A stretch of 64,000 nt of DNA from Pseudomonas floridensis. GTDB taxonomy: Bacteria > Pseudomonadota > Gammaproteobacteria > Pseudomonadales > Pseudomonadaceae. The stretch lies in NCBI RefSeq assembly GCF_002087235.1, contig NZ_MUIO01000019.1:88985-152984 (forward strand), written 5' to 3'. The first letter of the stretch is position 1; each line of letters begins with the position of its first letter. The position numbers and the translations under genes are program-made. This document shows, one piece after another, positions 44,168 through 53,080 of this stretch. The notes beneath the pieces are model-generated. The model searched no databases. It saw only the letters and a list, made by a program, of their open reading frames with translations, and was not told the DNA's origin.

Positions 44168-45331
44168 TCACAGCCCGGCGGCATCGATATCGATCAGGAG
44201 CAGGCGATTGCCATTGTCAAAGAACTGACCGGCTGTCAGGCAATACTGGTTAGTGGTGGCGTCGCGGTAGGTGTTCGACAGGGTCAGCCGTCGTTCGTGC
44301 CAGCCCTCGGCGAGCAGGTGATAGAAATAGGGGCGCCACGACCAGTTGTGGCCCAGGTAACGGGCATCGGCGTGCCAGCCGCCGTCTTTCCATTCCAGAT
44401 TGGGGGTCAACTGAGTGCCATGGCGGTCGCACTGGTAGAAACGCAGCAGGCGAGGGTAGTCGTGCAAATGCGGCAGTTCGCTGATCGGCGCCTCTGTGCG
44501 CGCCCAGCGCTGCAGGCTGTCCATCAGCGTGGCCAGGCTCTGGCGCAGGTTCATCAGGCGCGCCCGTTCAGCGACCTTGCGCAGCACATACCCGTCACGC
44601 AGTTCGGCGAACCTGGTCACGAAGGCGTCGGCGGCAAAGAACTCCAGCTCGCCTCGGGCAAACAGGTAACCCTGAACGTAACGGGCACCGCATTCCAGCG
44701 CGAAGTGCAACTCGGCTTCGGTCTCTACGCCCTCGGCGATGATCCAGCATCCGGTTTTTTCCGCCATCAAGGCCAGAGCCTTGACCACGTCGCTGCTCGG
44801 ACCGCCCTTGGCCGCAGCCTGGAACAGACGCATGTCGAGTTTGAGGATGTCCGGCTGCAACGCCAGCACCCTGTCCAGTTGCGAATAACCTGCTCCAAAG
44901 TCATCGATGGCGATGCGCGCACCCGCCTGGCGATAGCGATCGACAACCTCGCTGAGGCGTTGAATGTCGCCACCCAGCTCGGTGATTTCAAACACCACCC
45001 GTTGCGCAGGAACGCCGTGCTGCGCCAGTTGGGCCAGGCTGGGCAGCGCCTGGCCAGGGCGCAGTCGGCTGATCCAGCGCGGCGAAATGTTGAGACTCAG
45101 AAACCAGTCTTGCGGTGCCTCGTGCAGGCGGCTGAGTGCGTGATCGCGGATCAGTCGGTCGAGGCGGCGCAATTCGGCAGCGGGTGTGTGCGGGTCGTTG
45201 AACAGCGGGCCTACAGACTGCAACCGGCCTTGGCTGTCGCGTAACCGGCCGAGGGCCTCCATACCCGCAATGCGGCCTGTGGCGGTATCGATGAAGGGCT
45301 GAAAGCAGGCAAGAGGTTGCCCTGAGGTCAC
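44168..45331 (-). CDS. EAL-domain cyclic di-GMP phosphodiesterase with YkuI-like C-terminal domain
   Basis: 387 aa from the GTG at 45331, preceded by AAGGAGGATCAC. The EAL motif (25-27), NISP asparagine, EITE, DDFGAGYS (143-150), LKLD lysine and EGVET are all intact, so it should be catalytically active. The C-terminal 140 residues (YPRLLRFYQ...WSWRPYFYHLLAEG...YRDATTNQYCLTAGQ) look like the YkuI_C/Cache-like domain that often follows EAL. No membrane segment is present. It lies near but not inside the Roc-like operon. Confidence 0.9.
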   Translation of the reverse strand: MTSGQPLACFQPFIDTATGRIAGMEALGRLRDSQGRLQSVGPLFNDPHTPAAELRRLDRLIRDHALSRLHEAPQDWFLSLNISPRWISRLRPGQALPSLAQLAQHGVPAQRVVFEITELGGDIQRLSEVVDRYRQAGARIAIDDFGAGYSQLDRVLALQPDILKLDMRLFQAAAKGGPSSDVVKALALMAEKTGCWIIAEGVETEAELHFALECGARYVQGYLFARGELEFFAADAFVTRFAELRDGYVLRKVAERARLMNLRQSLATLMDSLQRWARTEAPISELPHLHDYPRLLRFYQCDRHGTQLTPNLEWKDGGWHADARYLGHNWSWRPYFYHLLAEGWHERRLTLSNTYRDATTNQYCLTAGQFFDNGNRLLLIDIDAAGL

Positions 45332-45373
45332 GTGATCCTCCTTAGTGAAGGATGAAAAAAGTAGAGTACAGAC

Positions 45374-45413
45374 GCACTTTGCCCGCAGTGGATGTCCACT
45401 GCGGGCAAAGTGC
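45374..45413. repeat. Perfect 19-bp inverted repeat
   Basis: Two perfect 19-base arms (gcactttgcccgcagtgga and its complement) are separated by only 2 bases. It lies between the EAL gene and the end of the yqjDEK-like operon. It would form a very stable hairpin and may end that operon, but no T tract follows directly. Confidence 0.75.
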
Positions 45414-45454
45414 TATCGTGCAGGCATTAGCAAGAATGCAGCCAACCAGTTGAA

Positions 45455-45796
45455 TCAGGGTCTGCGAGTGCGGCTCTGAAGCGCGACCCTGATCAGCGGC
45501 GTCAGCGTGATGCCCAGCTTGAGAAGCTTGCCGAGCATGCTGGTACGTCCGGTCTTGGCCCGCTTGCCGCTGAGAAAGCCCAGCAGCGCGACCGACCCGA
45601 CTCCCCACAACGGCGCATGACGAATGCCGAGTGCGCTTTTCCAGTCATGCCGCAGGCCCCTGAAGCGTTGCAGAGGTTGCAACAGCGTGGTGGACTCGTG
45701 ACGTATTTCCTGGCGATGCATTTCCATGCGCAGACGAATCAGCGCCTTGCGCAGTTCGCGGCGGGTATTGCCCTGATGTGACTTGGGTTCGCTCAT
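45455..45796 (-). CDS. YqjK-like protein
   Basis: 113 aa, basic. The N-terminal third is helical and charged (RRELRKALIRLRMEMHRQEIRHES); the C-terminal half has two short hydrophobic stretches (PLWGVGSVALLGFLSG and LLKLGITLTPLIRVAL). Its start overlaps the stop of the YqjE-like gene (ATGA). It is the third gene of a yqjD-yqjE-yqjK-type operon; function unknown. Confidence 0.75.
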   Translation of the reverse strand: MSEPKSHQGNTRRELRKALIRLRMEMHRQEIRHESTTLLQPLQRFRGLRHDWKSALGIRHAPLWGVGSVALLGFLSGKRAKTGRTSMLGKLLKLGITLTPLIRVALQSRTRRP

Positions 45797-46185
45797 GGCA
45801 GCAGTCGCTCACGGTCATTGGCCAGTTCTTCAAGCGTCGCGTGGAAAGGCGAGGACTCATCGAAAACCGCCGCTTTCAAGCGCAGACCACAGAACACCGC
45901 AGCCAGGAAGTAAAAGACACACAGGCCGACGATGCCGGCCAGTCGGTAACTGTCCCACAGCACGATCAGCAGCAGCGCCGAAAGACCGGTAAGCAGCAGC
46001 AGGCCAAAGACCAGCGCCAGGCCCGCGAACAGCAGAAGCGTGACCGTGCGCGCTTTCTGTTCCTGCAATTCGATGCCGAACAGCTCGACATGGCTGTGCA
46101 GCAAACCCAGAAAAGCGGCACCCAGGCGCCGCGGTGAAGAGCCTTGGTCCGCGTGGGGCGGACCTGATTCCGTTCCCAAAGTCAT
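45793..46185 (-). CDS. YqjE/phage holin superfamily III membrane protein
   Basis: 130 aa. Two long hydrophobic helices (TVTLLLFAGLALVFGLLLLTGLSALLLIVLW and LAGIVGLCVFYFLAAVFCG) follow an N-terminal amphipathic segment (FLGLLHSHVELFGIELQEQK), the YqjE layout. It is an inner-membrane protein of unknown function, co-transcribed between the YqjD-like and YqjK-like genes. Confidence 0.8.
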   Translation of the reverse strand: MTLGTESGPPHADQGSSPRRLGAAFLGLLHSHVELFGIELQEQKARTVTLLLFAGLALVFGLLLLTGLSALLLIVLWDSYRLAGIVGLCVFYFLAAVFCGLRLKAAVFDESSPFHATLEELANDRERLLP

Positions 46186-46189
46186 GGTA

Positions 46190-46504
46190 TCAACGCCTTG
46201 TGGCCAGCAGGCCGATCAGAAAGCCGGCACCGGCGGCGAGGCCGACCGACTGCCAGGGATTGTTCTGTACGTATTCTTCAGTCGCAATGATCGCAGCCTC
46301 GCCGCGTTCGCGCAGAGACTCCTCGGTCTGCTTGAGCGTCTCTTTGGCGCGCAACAGGCTTTCCTGAATCTGGGCACGCAATTCATCTGCCTGATCGCCC
46401 GCGAGGGTCGCGGTGTGCGCCAGCAGTTTCTCGGTGTCGGCGACCAGGACCTGGAAGTCTGCCATCAAGATTTCCTGAGCATTCTGTGCGGTTTGGCGAG
46501 GCAT
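46190..46504 (-). CDS. YqjD/ElaB family (DUF883) ribosome-associated membrane protein
   Basis: 104 aa from the ATG at 46504 with CGGAGAAAACC before it; an in-frame start 20 codons upstream is weaker. A long charged helix ends in the DUF883 C-terminal signature NPWQSVGLAAGAGFLIGLL, a single membrane anchor. E. coli YqjD and ElaB bind ribosomes in stationary phase and tether them to the inner membrane. First gene of the three-gene operon. Confidence 0.88.
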   Translation of the reverse strand: MPRQTAQNAQEILMADFQVLVADTEKLLAHTATLAGDQADELRAQIQESLLRAKETLKQTEESLRERGEAAIIATEEYVQNNPWQSVGLAAGAGFLIGLLATRR

Positions 46505-46934
46505 GGTTTTCTCCGTTTGGTGGCGTATGGATGTTTCGAGTACAGGGAATTGGCGAAGGTTCATTCCGATTGCGATGACCTGATGTCAGCGTATCGCCGC
46601 CGCTTTCGCTTCGCATTGGTGCGTGTGCCAGAGCGCTCGCGCCATTGAGGCGCGCGAGGTTTTGCGCTGTGCCGGTCACCTTACTCCATAACCGGCACCT
46701 GCGACCGCAACGCCCGGCGATTGAGCGTGCGGTTTCATAATCGCTTCGCTTGGCTATGCTCAGTCGCATGGAATGACTAATCTGCCGACCCCGCACCTGC
46801 GAACCGTTCGGGATCGGCGCTTCTGGAGTGCCGCGCAGGGCAGGACAACAATTGATCGGTCATTCGGCCCGGAGTGGTTCCGGGAGGTGATTCTGGCAGT
46901 ACCGACGCAGCGTCGGTCAGTGATGGAGATGGGC
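46505..46934. other. Intergenic region between yqjD-like and acyltransferase genes
   Basis: 430 bases between divergent genes. It should carry the promoters of both. In-frame extensions of both genes run into it without conserved features. No hairpin, repeat or RNA gene was recognised. Confidence 0.4.
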
Positions 46935-48020
46935 ATGGAGCGGCTGTATTCGCTGCAAGGATTGAGGGGCCTGGCCGTTCTGGGTGTGGTGCTGTTTCAC
47001 ATGATGCCGATCGAGGCGAGGTTCTCGGGTGGCGACACGCTGCTGCCGCCGTCGCTGGATTTCTTCCAGTTGGGCGTCGATCTGTTTTTTGTCATCAGCG
47101 GCTTCGTGATGGTGATCGTCAGTCGTGGCCGCTTCCAGAGCACGGTCGAGGCCCAGCGTTTTCTGTTCAACCGGCTGTCACGGATCTATCCAACCTACTG
47201 GCTGTATTTTTTCATCACGCTGGCGGTGTATCTGGTGCAGCCCGGCCTGGTCAACAGTGGCCACGGGTCATCGAACCTGTTGATGTCATTCCTGCTGCTG
47301 CCCAACGACAAGGTGCTGTTGGTGATGGTCGCGTGGTCGCTGTTGTTCGAACTGTGGTTCTACCTGGTGTTCTCCGGATTCCTGCTGTTTCGCGAGCGCA
47401 GCCTGCCGGTATTGCTGGTCGTATGGGCAGCGGTCATCGTCATGTTCAATGCGCTGCAAGACTGGCAGGCATATTCCTCGGCGTTGAAAATCATTCTGCA
47501 TCCCTATTCGCTGGAATTTATCGTCGGCGCGGCGCTGGCCCTGTTCTTCTACGGCAAGCACAGCGCACGGGTGCCGACGCCGGTTGTCTGGGGGTTATTG
47601 GCCGCCGCGCTGCTGGTGGGGATTCCGTTGATTGCAGTCAATCGGCTCTACGACAGCCAGGGGCTGCTGCGCATGGTGATGGTGGGCACCACGTTCGGCC
47701 TGCTGGTGCTGACCCTCGCCTTGCTGGAGCGGCGCAGGCGGATTTCCATACCGGCGCCACTGGTTGCTGTCGGGGATATGTCCTACACGATCTACCTGTC
47801 GCACTTGCTGGTGCTGGGCGTGATCGGGCGTGTCTGGAGCCTGGTCGGGAATTGGCCCGAGAGTTATCTGGATAACTTGCTGTTTGCCGTTCTGATGCTG
47901 TCGGCCACGGTGTGCTACGGCTGGGTCGGCTATCGCTGTTTCGAGAAGCCGGTGCTGGACCGCGCCAATGCGTTTGGTAAACGGCGCTTTAGAACTGACG
48001 CTGCCAAGGCCAGTGCATAG
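46935..48020 (+). CDS. Acyltransferase 3 family membrane protein
   Basis: 361 aa from the ATG at 46935, preceded by GGAGATGGGC; an ATG at 46923 is in frame. About ten transmembrane helices are present, with family motifs LQGLRGLAVLGVVLFH (catalytic histidine), GVDLFFVISGFVM and FNRLSRIYPTYWLYF. Proteins of this family O-acetylate or O-acylate surface polysaccharides or lipids at the inner membrane. No polysaccharide cluster is adjacent, so the target cannot be named. Confidence 0.9.
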   Translation: MERLYSLQGLRGLAVLGVVLFHMMPIEARFSGGDTLLPPSLDFFQLGVDLFFVISGFVMVIVSRGRFQSTVEAQRFLFNRLSRIYPTYWLYFFITLAVYLVQPGLVNSGHGSSNLLMSFLLLPNDKVLLVMVAWSLLFELWFYLVFSGFLLFRERSLPVLLVVWAAVIVMFNALQDWQAYSSALKIILHPYSLEFIVGAALALFFYGKHSARVPTPVVWGLLAAALLVGIPLIAVNRLYDSQGLLRMVMVGTTFGLLVLTLALLERRRRISIPAPLVAVGDMSYTIYLSHLLVLGVIGRVWSLVGNWPESYLDNLLFAVLMLSATVCYGWVGYRCFEKPVLDRANAFGKRRFRTDAAKASA

Positions 48021-48100
48021 AAAGTTTTGCCTGGCGCCGGGCGGCGTGCTTCGGTAGAGATACGTCTTTGTCACGACGGCTGATCGAGGACGCCTTGCCC

Positions 48101-48721
48101 ATGAGTCCACACCTGTTCACACCTTACGGCGGCATCACCGTGATGCTGCCTGCCGCGCTGGTAATCGGTGCATGGTTGTGGATGGCGCGCTCGAGACGCT
48201 CGGCCTTATTGTGGGCCGCAACGATCTTCGTGGCCTATTCGGCGGTGGTGATCAGCAAAGTTCTGTTCAAGGGCTGGGGTGTGGCCATCGAAAGCCTGGG
48301 CATTTATGTGCTCAGTGGACATGCGATGAACACCTGTCTGATTCTGACCGTCGGGCTGAGCCTGCTGGCGCGTCAGCGAAGTCGGCCTCTGCGCTGGCCC
48401 GGTGCGCTGCTGGGGCTGTCGCTGGGCTGGCTCTACAGCGTGTTCTGCGTTGCGCCGCTGATTCATCCGCTGGCCGAGGCAGTGGCCGGTGCGTTGCTCG
48501 GTTCCTTAGCCGCTTGCGTGTTTTTGCTGTATCTGGAAAACCAGACCGCCAGACGAATTCCATCCTCAGCCGTACTCGCAGGTCTGCTGTTCATCGCGAT
48601 CAGCAGTACCACCACCCAGTACAACGCCGAGCGGCTGTTGGACCGTATATCGGTGAAAATGTCCGGTTCCGAGCGGGCCTTCAAACAACCGGACTGGCGG
48701 GTGCCGGTGCAAGCGCTTTGA
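48101..48721 (+). CDS. PAP2-like integral membrane protein
   Basis: 206 aa from the ATG at 48101. Six hydrophobic helices are present. SGHAMNTCL resembles the PSGH motif of PAP2 phosphatases, and LYSVFCVAPLIHPLAEAVAGALLG resembles the third motif, but its arginine and aspartate are missing and no KxxxxxxRP motif is seen. It may be an inactive or divergent lipid phosphatase. Two in-frame starts lie upstream (48068); the ATG at 48101 is preferred. Confidence 0.65.
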   Translation: MSPHLFTPYGGITVMLPAALVIGAWLWMARSRRSALLWAATIFVAYSAVVISKVLFKGWGVAIESLGIYVLSGHAMNTCLILTVGLSLLARQRSRPLRWPGALLGLSLGWLYSVFCVAPLIHPLAEAVAGALLGSLAACVFLLYLENQTARRIPSSAVLAGLLFIAISSTTTQYNAERLLDRISVKMSGSERAFKQPDWRVPVQAL

Positions 48722-48820
48722 CTACACGGCACCTTGCACCGGTCGGCTGCCTCGACGCAGCCGCGGGTCGGGCCTAGAATGGATTTCAGTTCGTTGTGCG
48801 CTCACCGCGAGGATGTTTCG

Positions 48821-49063
48821 ATGCTTCCTGAATGCCAACTCTTCGGCACCCTGGGCTGTCATCTGTGCGATATCGCCGAAGCGGTATTGCTGCCTTTCGT
48901 GGACGAGTGCGGGCTACTGGTTGAGCGGCGTGACATCTGCGAGGATGAGTGGTCGTTCGAACGTTACGAACTGCGGGTGCCGGTGCTGCGGCGCGTGGAC
49001 ACCGGTGAAGAGCTGGACTGGCCTTTTGATGCGCCTCAGGTGGCGTCCTTTCTGAGCAAGTGA
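48821..49063 (+). CDS. Glutaredoxin-like protein (DUF836 family)
   Basis: 80 aa from the ATG at 48821 with GAGGATG 6 bases before it. It has a thioredoxin-fold layout with the redox motif CHLC (LFGTLGCHLCDIAE) near the N-terminus and the cis-proline segment RVPVLRRVDTGEEL. It is probably a small cytoplasmic thiol-disulfide protein. It lies 34 bases before pcaQ on the same strand, without an obvious functional link. Confidence 0.85.
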   Translation: MLPECQLFGTLGCHLCDIAEAVLLPFVDECGLLVERRDICEDEWSFERYELRVPVLRRVDTGEELDWPFDAPQVASFLSK

Positions 49064-49097
49064 GCGTTTTTCTTTTCCCTCCAAGGCAAGGCACGCA

Positions 49098-50027
49098 GTG
49101 AATATCGATACCCGAATCAAGTTCCGCCACCTGGTGTGCTTTCTTGAAGTTGCACGTCAGGGCAGTCTGGCGCGGGCCTGCAACGTGCTTTCGATCAGCC
49201 AGCCCGCCTTGTCCAAAAGCCTGAAAGAGCTGGAAACGCTGCTGGCCACGACGCTGTTCGTGCGCAGCAAGAGCGGTGCGGCGCTCACCGACGCGGGCGT
49301 GGCGTTCATGCGGTTTGCCGGGCCCAGTGTGCAGGCTCTGCGCGAAGGGGTGAACAGCCTGCGCTCCGGGGAGCATGAGACGGTGACGGCGCGGCTGGGC
49401 GTGCTGTCCACGGCCGAGAGTCTGTTGGTGCCGGAAGTGGTCAATCGGTTGCATCAGGGGCATCCGGCACTGGTGGTCAGTGTGATGACCGGGCCGAGTG
49501 CCTACCTGCTGTCGCAGTTGCGGGTCGGGGAACTGGATCTGGTGGTCGGGCGCATGACTGACAGTCCGCAGATTCAGGGACTGACCTTCGAGCATCTGTA
49601 CAACGAGTCGATGACCCTGGTGGTACGCAGCGGTCATCCGTTGCTGGCGGCCCCTCTGAAGCGCGAAAGTCTGGAGCATTTTCCGATGGTGCTGCCGCTG
49701 GCGGGCACCACCATCCGCAAATTCGCTGACAGCCTGTTCGTGCAGTGCGGCATTCAGCCGCCGCCCCAGCGTCTGGAAACCCTGTCGCTGACGCTCAGTC
49801 GGCGTTACTTGCAGTGCAGTGATGCGATCTGGATCGCGCCGCTGGATGCAGTGCTGCAGGAGTTGCAGAGCGGCTCGCTGGTTGAACTGGACATGGGTAT
49901 TCGCGAGCCGGGCGGTTCCGTAGGGCTGTGCAGCAACCCGGCGGTGCCTCTGACGCGGGCAGCGCAGTGGTGTGTGGATGAGTTGCGGGTGGTTGGTGAG
50001 GCCTACCGCAATGGGCGCTATACATAA
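49098..50027 (+). CDS. pcaQ: LysR-family activator of protocatechuate genes
   Basis: 309 aa from the GTG at 49098. It has an N-terminal LysR helix-turn-helix ([39 protein letters not shown]) and a substrate-binding effector domain. PcaQ proteins activate pca genes in response to beta-carboxymuconate or its lactone. Unusually it is transcribed in the same direction as pcaHG, just downstream, instead of divergently, and a PcaQ-type site overlaps its own stop codon. Confidence 0.9.
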   Translation: MNIDTRIKFRHLVCFLEVARQGSLARACNVLSISQPALSKSLKELETLLATTLFVRSKSGAALTDAGVAFMRFAGPSVQALREGVNSLRSGEHETVTARLGVLSTAESLLVPEVVNRLHQGHPALVVSVMTGPSAYLLSQLRVGELDLVVGRMTDSPQIQGLTFEHLYNESMTLVVRSGHPLLAAPLKRESLEHFPMVLPLAGTTIRKFADSLFVQCGIQPPPQRLETLSLTLSRRYLQCSDAIWIAPLDAVLQELQSGSLVELDMGIREPGGSVGLCSNPAVPLTRAAQWCVDELRVVGEAYRNGRYT

Positions 50028-50039
50028 CCGTTTGGTTAT
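50024..50039 (+). promoter_or_regulatory. PcaQ binding site
   Basis: ATAACC-gttt-GGTTAT matches the rhizobial PcaQ box ATAACC-N4-GGTTAA with one change and is a perfect inverted repeat. It lies 122 bases before the pcaH ATG and covers the pcaQ TAA stop (50025-50027). It should activate pcaHG. Confidence 0.75.
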
Positions 50040-50160
50040 GGATAAGAGGCATTTTTTCAGTTTTCCAACGGCTGTGAACCCGCGACACTTCGCCACAGCC
50101 TGTCGCGCGAGTGCCTCACGCCCGCGCGCTTACAAGAAAGCCAATAACAAGGAGAACGCC

Positions 50161-50880
50161 ATGTCTGTCGCGGACAACAGCCGCTTCGTCATTCGTGATC
50201 GCAACTGGCACCCCAAAGCCCTGACGCCTGATTACAAGACCTCGATCCTGCGCTCGCCGCGTCAGGCGCTGGTCAGCATTCCCCAATCGATTTCCGAAGC
50301 CTCGGGGCCAGACTTCTCGCACCTGACGTTCGGTCGGCACGATAACGACCTGCTGCTCAACTTCAATAACGGCGGCTTGCCGATCGGCGAGCGCATTCTG
50401 GTGGCCGGTCGCGTCTGCGATCAATACGGCAAGCCGATCCCCCATACACTGGTAGAGATCTGGCAGGCCAATTCAGGCGGTCGCTATCGTCACAAGCGCG
50501 ACGCCTATCTGGCACCCATCGATCCAAACTTTGGTGGGGTGGGACGTGCATTGACCGACAGCGACGGCAATTACAGTTTCCGCACCGTCAAGCCAGGCCC
50601 CTACCCGTGGCGCAACGGGCCCAACGACTGGCGTCCGGCGCACATTCACGTGTCGATCAGCGGCCCGTCGATTGCCACGCGTCTGATCACCCAGCTGTAT
50701 TTCGAGGGTGATCCGCTGATTCCGATCTGCCCGATCGTCAAGTCCATCGCCAACCCGGAGGCGGTCCAGAGCCTGATCGCCAGACTCGACCTGGCGATGG
50801 GCAATCCAATGGATTGCCTGGCGTACCGCTTTGACATCGTTCTGCGCGGCCAGCGCAAGACTCACTTCGAAAACGGCTGA
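50161..50880 (+). CDS. pcaH: Protocatechuate 3,4-dioxygenase beta subunit
   Basis: 239 aa, preceded by AAGGAGAACGCC. It carries the ferric centre that cleaves protocatechuate between its hydroxyls to beta-carboxy-cis,cis-muconate. The four iron ligands are visible: Tyr109 (GGRYRHKRD), Tyr148 (PGPYPW), His161 and His163 (RPAHIHVS). It is followed 11 bases later by pcaG and forms an alpha-beta heteromer with it. Confidence 0.97.
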   Translation: MSVADNSRFVIRDRNWHPKALTPDYKTSILRSPRQALVSIPQSISEASGPDFSHLTFGRHDNDLLLNFNNGGLPIGERILVAGRVCDQYGKPIPHTLVEIWQANSGGRYRHKRDAYLAPIDPNFGGVGRALTDSDGNYSFRTVKPGPYPWRNGPNDWRPAHIHVSISGPSIATRLITQLYFEGDPLIPICPIVKSIANPEAVQSLIARLDLAMGNPMDCLAYRFDIVLRGQRKTHFENG

Positions 50881-50891
50881 GGAGGCCCGCC

Positions 50892-51494
50892 ATGCCCGTT
50901 CAACTGCTGCAGGAAACCCCTTCGCAAACCGCTGGCCCTTATGTGCACATCGGCCTGGCACCGCAAGTGGCCGGCAATCCGACCCGCGAGCTGGAAATCT
51001 GGAACGAGATGGCCCGGCCCGGCGCACCCGGTGAACACATCGTGTTGCTGGGCAACGTCTTCGACGGCAATGGTCACCTGATTCGTGATGCCTATCTGGA
51101 GTTCTGGCAGGCCGATCACGAAGGCGCCTATCACAGCGAATATGACCCGGTCAGGCCGTTCAACGGCTTCGGCCGCACTGCGACGGCCGACGACGGCCAG
51201 TGGATCCTCAAGACCATAAAGCCCGGCTCGATGCGCAATGCCGCTGGCGTGCCCATGGCCTCGCACATCAACGTTTCGCTGTTCGCACGCGGCATCAACA
51301 TTCATTTGCAGACAAGGCTGTATTTCGATGACGAGGCGCAGGCCAATATCGTCGATCCGGTGCTCAATCTGATCGAGCAGCCGCAACGCCGCGAAACCCT
51401 GATTGCGCGTCGGTGCACGGTGGACGGGCAACCGGCCTATCGTTTTGACATTCGCGTACAGGGTGAAGGCGAGACGGTGTTCTTCGATTTCTGA
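50892..51494 (+). CDS. pcaG: Protocatechuate 3,4-dioxygenase alpha subunit
   Basis: 200 aa. It has the intradiol dioxygenase fold (ETPSQTAGPYVHIGLAP; EFWQADHEGAYHSE; MASHINVSLFARGIN) but lacks the full set of iron ligands, as alpha subunits do. It lies directly after pcaH with GAGGCCCGCC as its translation signal. Its product partners with PcaH. Confidence 0.96.
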   Translation: MPVQLLQETPSQTAGPYVHIGLAPQVAGNPTRELEIWNEMARPGAPGEHIVLLGNVFDGNGHLIRDAYLEFWQADHEGAYHSEYDPVRPFNGFGRTATADDGQWILKTIKPGSMRNAAGVPMASHINVSLFARGINIHLQTRLYFDDEAQANIVDPVLNLIEQPQRRETLIARRCTVDGQPAYRFDIRVQGEGETVFFDF

Positions 51495-51706
51495 GTCGAT
51501 GTGGTGCTCCAGCCGCTGTGCTAAACGTTGGCGAGCGAAGGTCAGGCAAGGCAAAAACAGGCAAGGAAGCGGAGTCGACGTGGTGCAAATGAGCATTGCG
51601 CGCCTGTTTTTAACGCAGCATCACCGAGCGCAGCCACTGTTCATACAGAGCCTGGCGATAGGGCACCTGTGCGCAGGCGACCTCATAACAATAAAAGGAA
51701 ATGCTC

Positions 51707-53056
51707 ATGACACTTTCAGCTCGCGGACCGGCAACGGGTACGCTCGACGTTCAGGCTTTCATCAATGCCCAACCGTTGTCGCGTTATCAATGGCGGGTGG
51801 TGGTGCTGTGCTTTCTGATCGTCTTTCTCGATGGGCTGGACACGGCGGCGATGGGCTTCATTGCACCGGCACTCAGCCAGGATTGGGGGATCGATCGTGC
51901 CAGTCTGGGGCCGGTGATGAGCGCCGCGCTGATCGGCATGGTGTTTGGCGCGCTGGGTTCCGGTCCGCTGGCCGATCGCTTCGGCCGTAAAGTGGTGCTG
52001 GTGGTCGCAGTGTTTCTGTTCGGGCTGTTCAGCCTGGCGTCGGCCTACAGCACCAATATCGATCAGTTGCTGGTGCTGCGCCTGCTGACCGGTCTGGGGC
52101 TGGGCGCGGCGATGCCCAACGCAACCACGCTGTTGTCCGAATACACGCCCGAGCGGCTCAAATCGCTGTTGGTCACCAGCATGTTCTGCGGTTTCAACCT
52201 TGGGATGGCCTGCGGCGGTTTCGTGTCCGCGAAGATGATTCCCAGCCTGGGCTGGCACAGCCTGCTGATGCTCGGCGGTATTCTGCCGTTGATCCTTGCG
52301 GCGGTGCTGATGGTCTGGCTGCCGGAGTCGGCGCGCTTTCTGGTAGTGCGCAACCTGGGCGTCGAGCGGATTCGCAAGGTGCTGGCGCCGATCGCGCCCA
52401 AAGAAGTCGCGGGCGTTACGGTCTTCAGCGTGCCGGAACAGAAAACCGTCCGCAGTCGCAATGTGCTGAAGGTGATTTTTTCCGGCACTTACAGTGCGGG
52501 CACTTTGCTGTTGTGGCTGACCTATTTCATGGGGCTGGTGATCGTTTATCTGTTGACCAGCTGGCTGCCGACGCTGATGCGTGACAGCGGCGCGAGCCTG
52601 GAGCAATCGGCGTTCATCGGTGCATTGTTCCAGTTTGGCGGCGTGCTCAGTGCGGTGGGCGTAGGTTGGGCGATGGACCGTTACAACCCGCACAAGGTCA
52701 TCGGCGTGGCTTATGCGTTGGCGGGCGTGTTCGCCTGGCTGGTCGGGCAGAGCCTGGGCAATGTTGCGGTTCTGGCGACGCTGGTGCTGGTGGCGGGCAT
52801 GTGCATCAACGGCGCGCAATCGGCAATGCCGTCTCTGGCGGCGCGTTTCTACCCGACTCAGGGACGTGCTACAGGTGTGTCATGGATGTTGGGCATCGGC
52901 CGGTTCGGTGCAATCCTTGGCGCATGGGCCGGCGCGACGCTGCTGGGCCTTGGATGGACGTTCGAGCAAGTGCTGACCGCGCTCGTCGTGCCCGCTGCGC
53001 TGGCGGCTCTGGCGATTCTGATCAAGGGTTGGGTCAGTCATTCGGACGCCACTTGA
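51707..53056 (+). CDS. pcaK: MFS transporter of aromatic acids (4-hydroxybenzoate/protocatechuate), PcaK-type
   Basis: 449 aa from the ATG at 51707 (AAAGGA 8 bases upstream; the ATG at 51701 is too close). Twelve helices with aromatic acid:H+ symporter motifs: FLDGLDTAAMGFIAPAL in helix 1, GPLADRFGRK in loop 2-3 and ERLKSLLVTSMFCGFNLG. It imports protocatechuate, 4-hydroxybenzoate or a related acid. It lies between pcaG and pcaB in the same direction, about 210 bases after pcaG. Confidence 0.88.
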   Translation: MTLSARGPATGTLDVQAFINAQPLSRYQWRVVVLCFLIVFLDGLDTAAMGFIAPALSQDWGIDRASLGPVMSAALIGMVFGALGSGPLADRFGRKVVLVVAVFLFGLFSLASAYSTNIDQLLVLRLLTGLGLGAAMPNATTLLSEYTPERLKSLLVTSMFCGFNLGMACGGFVSAKMIPSLGWHSLLMLGGILPLILAAVLMVWLPESARFLVVRNLGVERIRKVLAPIAPKEVAGVTVFSVPEQKTVRSRNVLKVIFSGTYSAGTLLLWLTYFMGLVIVYLLTSWLPTLMRDSGASLEQSAFIGALFQFGGVLSAVGVGWAMDRYNPHKVIGVAYALAGVFAWLVGQSLGNVAVLATLVLVAGMCINGAQSAMPSLAARFYPTQGRATGVSWMLGIGRFGAILGAWAGATLLGLGWTFEQVLTALVVPAALAALAILIKGWVSHSDAT

Positions 53057-53080
53057 AACATCTGACTTTGGAGCGCTGCT

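Noticed and set aside
42872..45244. Long open frame (790 codons) antisense to dgt and the EAL gene
   Set aside because: It crosses two well-supported genes and the gap between them, with shadow-type composition.
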